A stretch of 64,000 nt of DNA from Clostridium moniliforme (GTDB lineage: Bacteria > Bacillota > Clostridia > Clostridiales > Clostridiaceae), in assembly GCF_017873235.1 (NCBI RefSeq), contig NZ_JAGGJZ010000002.1, forward strand, positions 62,001 to 126,000, given 5' to 3'. The notes beneath the pieces were generated by a model that saw only the letters and a list, made by a program, of their open reading frames with translations, was not told the origin of the DNA and ran no database searches. Positions 61,393 through 64,000 of this stretch are shown here, piece after piece. The translations under genes were made by a program, and so were the position numbers. The number at the start of each line of letters is the position of its first letter. Within the stretch, counting starts at the first letter, position 1.

Positions 61393-62043
61393 ATGAAAAT
61401 ATTCATAGATACTGCTAATGTAGAAGACATAAGAAAAGCAAGTAAGCTTGGAATTTTATCAGGAGTAACAACAAATCCATCACTAATAGCAAAAGAAGGA
61501 AGAGATTTAAAAGAAGTTATCGAAGAAATTTGCAGTATAGTAGATGGACCAATAAGTGCGGAAGTTATAAGTCTTGAAAGCGATAAAATGATTGAAGAAG
61601 GTAGGGAGTTAGCTAAACTTCATAAAAATATAGTAATAAAAATACCAATGTGTGAAGAAGGACTTAAGGCAGTTAGTGTACTTTCAAAAGAAGGAATAAG
61701 AACAAATGTAACATTAATCTTCTCTCCACTTCAAGCATTACTTGCAGCAAGAGCTGGAGCAAGTTTTGTAAGTCCATTCCTAGGAAGGCTAGATGATATA
61801 GGAAATCCAGGAATAGATGTTGTAAGTGAAATAGCAGAACTATTTGCAATACATGGAATAGAAACAGAAATAATAGCAGCAAGTATAAGAAATCCAATGC
61901 ATGTATTAGATGTAGCAATGGCAGGAGCAAATATTGCAACTATTCCATATAAAGTAATAATTCAAATGATAAAACATCCATTAACTGATATAGGAATAGA
62001 GAAATTTACTAAAGATTATGAATCCTCCAAAAGAAATAATTAA
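61393..62043 (+). CDS. FSA-type transaldolase / fructose-6-phosphate aldolase
   Basis: A 216-residue TalC/FSA-family aldolase: [36 protein letters not shown], Schiff-base K83 in [35 protein letters not shown] and [11 protein letters not shown], ending [10 protein letters not shown]. Full length. Short-form proteins of this family work either as transaldolase in the pentose phosphate pathway or as fructose-6-phosphate aldolase; the residue patterns that separate these are not decisive by eye. Ribosome site AAGGAGTGAG. Own terminator. Confidence 0.92.
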   Translation: MKIFIDTANVEDIRKASKLGILSGVTTNPSLIAKEGRDLKEVIEEICSIVDGPISAEVISLESDKMIEEGRELAKLHKNIVIKIPMCEEGLKAVSVLSKEGIRTNVTLIFSPLQALLAARAGASFVSPFLGRLDDIGNPGIDVVSEIAELFAIHGIETEIIAASIRNPMHVLDVAMAGANIATIPYKVIIQMIKHPLTDIGIEKFTKDYESSKRNN

Positions 62044-62071
62044 AACTTGTTTCTTTTGAAATATAACCCTA

Positions 62072-62115
62072 ATAAGAAGGTATATGACTTTAATGTATAT
62101 ACCTTCTTATATTTT
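62072..62115 (+). terminator. Terminator of transaldolase gene
   Basis: 14-bp stem ATAAGAAGGTATAT with ATATACCTTCTTAT (62072-62085, 62097-62110), 11-base loop, then ATTTTG. Confidence 0.82.
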
Positions 62116-62179
62116 GTTGTAAATTATTTATTAAAGTTATAATATATAAACTATATATTAAAAATACTAGGAGAAATTT

Positions 62180-62896
62180 ATGAAAAAGATTAATATAACT
62201 TATAATGAAAAAAGTTTTTCCTTTATTCTTATAAGAAAAAATGTAAAAAATATAAATTTAAGGGTTAAATTAAATGGGGATATTATTGTAACTGCAAATA
62301 ATAAAATAAATGAAAACTATATTATAGATTTTGTAAGAACAAAAATGGATTGGATTTTAAAGCATAAAGAAAAATTTTATGAAATAAGGCAAAAGTCATT
62401 AGAAGAAGCAGAAAATATAAAACAAGATAGAATTAAATATTTAGGAAATATTTATAAGGTACGAATTGCAAAAGGTGATAAAGAAAGTATAAAACAAGAA
62501 AAAGATGAAATATATATTTTTTTAAAAGACAATAATAATGAAAAAAGAAAAGATACTCTTTTAAATAAATGGTATAGAAATAAGTGTGAAGAAATTTTCA
62601 ATGATGTTTATTTTAGAATGCTAAAAAAATTCGAATATTATAAAATTCCTCATGTGGAAATAAAAATAAGGAAAATGAAAAGCAGGTGGGGTTCATGTAA
62701 TCCTACTAAAAGAATAATAACATTAAATAGTGAACTTATAAAAGCTTCTATTTATGAAATTGAATTTGTTATGTGTCATGAATTATCTCATTTAGTTGAA
62801 GCAAATCATAGTAAAAATTTTTATAAAATTTTAGAAGATGTAATGCCAGAATGGAAAAAGAGAAAGGAAAAACTAAATAAATTTTATTTAGTATAG
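62180..62896 (+). CDS. YgjP-like (DUF45, M48-type) metallopeptidase
   Basis: A 238-residue protein of the YgjP/DUF45 family: N-terminal ILIRKNVKNINLRVKLNGDIIV, the middle WYRNKCEEIFNDV, then KMKSRWGSCNPTKRIITLNSEL and the zinc motif VMCHELSHLVEANHSKNFY with H-E-L-S-H. No signal peptide, so cytoplasmic. Often annotated as a predicted metal-dependent hydrolase associated with restriction-like genes, but no such gene is next to it here. Ribosome site TAGGAGAAA. Confidence 0.9.
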   Translation: MKKINITYNEKSFSFILIRKNVKNINLRVKLNGDIIVTANNKINENYIIDFVRTKMDWILKHKEKFYEIRQKSLEEAENIKQDRIKYLGNIYKVRIAKGDKESIKQEKDEIYIFLKDNNNEKRKDTLLNKWYRNKCEEIFNDVYFRMLKKFEYYKIPHVEIKIRKMKSRWGSCNPTKRIITLNSELIKASIYEIEFVMCHELSHLVEANHSKNFYKILEDVMPEWKKRKEKLNKFYLV

Positions 62897-62975
62897 CACA
62901 AATACTGTATCATTTTTTATGGAGATGATATAATTTTTTTGAAAAGGATTAAATTAAACTTAAGGGGAAGAATAA

Positions 62976-64000
62976 GTGAACAATAAAGATAAAATAGAAA
63001 AATGTTTAAAAGAATTAACTTTAGAACTAATTAAGTATGAAGATTTTAAAGGAATACAAGCGCTTAGAATTGCAGAAAAATTAAATTTAAGAAGAAATGT
63101 TGTTAGTCATTATTTAAACCTTTTAGTAACAGAGGATAAGGTTATAAAGATAAAGAGTAGACCAGTTTATTTTTTACATAAAGAAGTGGTTGAAAACTAT
63201 GAAGAAGAAAAAAAGAGAGAGGGAACTCTTGAAAAGTATATAGAAGATGAATATAAAAATTTTATAGATATTCTCTTAAAATATAATGAAAAACAATTAT
63301 CAATGAAAGAATTAAGGCATAAAATTACTATTATTATGAATACATGTTTAAGTCATATAGTGTATAACGAAAAATATAATAATGATATTTTAGAAAGTAT
63401 ATATTTAAATACAGTAACTAATACATTAAAAATAATAAATGAAAGTTATGGAATTAGATATTATGGAAGTACTTCAAAGGTGCTTAGTAGAATATTATTA
63501 TTTTTCTCTGGATGTAATAGATTACATTTAAATCTAAAAGAAGAGCTTAAAAATAAACTAGAAGATATAGAAATAAAAGATTTTTCAAGAGAATATATAA
63601 TTACGGAAAAAATACTTAGAAATGTTAGTAATAACTTAGGATTTCATGAAGATTTTAGTATAAAATTGTTCATTACTTTATATATTTTCACATTAATAGG
63701 AAATAAAAACACAGAAATAAGTGGAATAATAATTTCAAATGGATATTCAACAGGAAGCAGTATTGCAAGTGCAGTAAACAAATATTTTGGTGATTTTATA
63801 TTTGATGCTATTGATATGCCTATGGGTACCTCATTAGAAGAAACAATAAAATTAATAAAAAGTTACATTGACAAAGGAAATAATAATAAAGATACAATTA
63901 TATTAGTTGATATGAAGAGTTTATTACCAATAGGTGAGAAATTAAAAGAATTAATAAAGGGGAATATTTTAGTTGTAAATAATATTACAACAGAGTTTGT
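62976..64000 (+). CDS. LevR-like regulator with HTH, PRD and EIIA-Man domains, 3' end missing
   Basis: GTG start at 62976 behind AAGGGGAAG; the frame is open to the window end (341 codons). The N-terminus is a winged-helix-like HTH (RIAEKLNLRRNVVSHYLNLL, then VIKIKSRPVYF) as in LevR/ManR activators. A helical PRD-like domain follows (about 110-200). From about 245 an EIIA-Man domain is seen: SGIIISNGYSTGSSIASAVN and FIFDAIDMPMGTSLEE, then TIILVDMKSLLP. The sigma-54 AAA+ domain normally after the HTH in LevR is absent. The residue at the usual phosphorylated His (SHGYST in the family) is Asn here. A PTS-controlled regulator of an unknown operon to the right is likely. Confidence 0.78.
   Translation, partial: MNNKDKIEKCLKELTLELIKYEDFKGIQALRIAEKLNLRRNVVSHYLNLLVTEDKVIKIKSRPVYFLHKEVVENYEEEKKREGTLEKYIEDEYKNFIDILLKYNEKQLSMKELRHKITIIMNTCLSHIVYNEKYNNDILESIYLNTVTNTLKIINESYGIRYYGSTSKVLSRILLFFSGCNRLHLNLKEELKNKLEDIEIKDFSREYIITEKILRNVSNNLGFHEDFSIKLFITLYIFTLIGNKNTEISGIIISNGYSTGSSIASAVNKYFGDFIFDAIDMPMGTSLEETIKLIKSYIDKGNNNKDTIILVDMKSLLPIGEKLKELIKGNILVVNNITTEF

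Noticed and set aside
1..64000. VirR boxes, tRNA genes, insertion sequences or prophage genes
   Set aside because: Looked for paired CCAGTT-type VirR boxes, cloverleaf-ending CCA regions, transposase and integrase motifs; none found.

Overview
The window is very AT-rich, with short intergenic gaps, strong intrinsic terminators, GGAGG-type ribosome sites and frequent TTG/GTG starts. It reads as a chromosomal segment of a spore-forming Clostridium. A monocistronic gerKB-like gene divergent from a gerKA-gerKC pair is the arrangement described for Clostridium perfringens. Together with the other contents (guanine riboswitch and permease, murQ/PTS operon, T-box leuS) this makes C. perfringens or a close relative the most likely source. 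No tRNA, rRNA, insertion sequence, prophage or CRISPR array was seen.

Layout. (1) 1-13484: the right-hand part of a Wzx/Wzy-type capsule locus. It holds a flippase cut by the window edge, an ATP-grasp ligase, two GT4 glycosyltransferases, an EpsG-type polymerase, the complete UDP-L-FucNAc pathway (capE, capF, capG), and then, after a terminator and a new promoter, the Wzz/BY-kinase pair, a PglF/CapD-type dehydratase and a DegT aminotransferase. (2) 13485-20736: guanine-riboswitch-controlled purine permease, a 37-residue ORF, an unknown gene, a sigma factor with a LexA-type box upstream, a Cof-type HAD phosphatase, brnQ and galU. (3) 20737-26983: a long leader region with an orphan terminator and a CodY-like box, then oppABCDF. 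(4) 26995-35316: trpS, the gerK spore-germinant receptor locus, an AlbA_2 (Schlafen-type) protein, a P-loop protein and tyrS. (5) 35318-45230: a BusR-like regulator divergent from a BCCT osmolyte transporter, a metallophosphoesterase, a small alarmone synthetase, a three-gene cluster (22-residue-repeat protein, MoxR ATPase, HExxH plus VWA protein), a membrane-anchored unknown, an IscA/HesB-like protein and a methyltransferase-like protein. (6) 45241-48992: leuS with its T-box leader, and a YitT-type membrane protein. (7) 49102-57196: a ten-gene amino-sugar operon that looks built for peptidoglycan-derived saccharides (MurQ, GH4, PTS IIA/IIB/IIC with two small unknown proteins inserted, NamZ-like DUF1343, BadF-type sugar kinase, RpiR regulator). 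(8) 57261-64000: two membrane-anchored coiled-coil proteins, an unknown membrane protein, Kup, an FSA-type transaldolase, a YgjP-like metallopeptidase and a truncated LevR-like PRD/EIIA regulator.

How the genes fit together: most units are housekeeping or nutrient acquisition. The most interesting parts are the amino-sugar operon with its matching palindromic sites, the sigma factor with a LexA-type box, the BusR-BCCT pair, and the repeat/MoxR/VWA-metallopeptidase cluster. All function calls are by reading the protein sequences; no database search was run.
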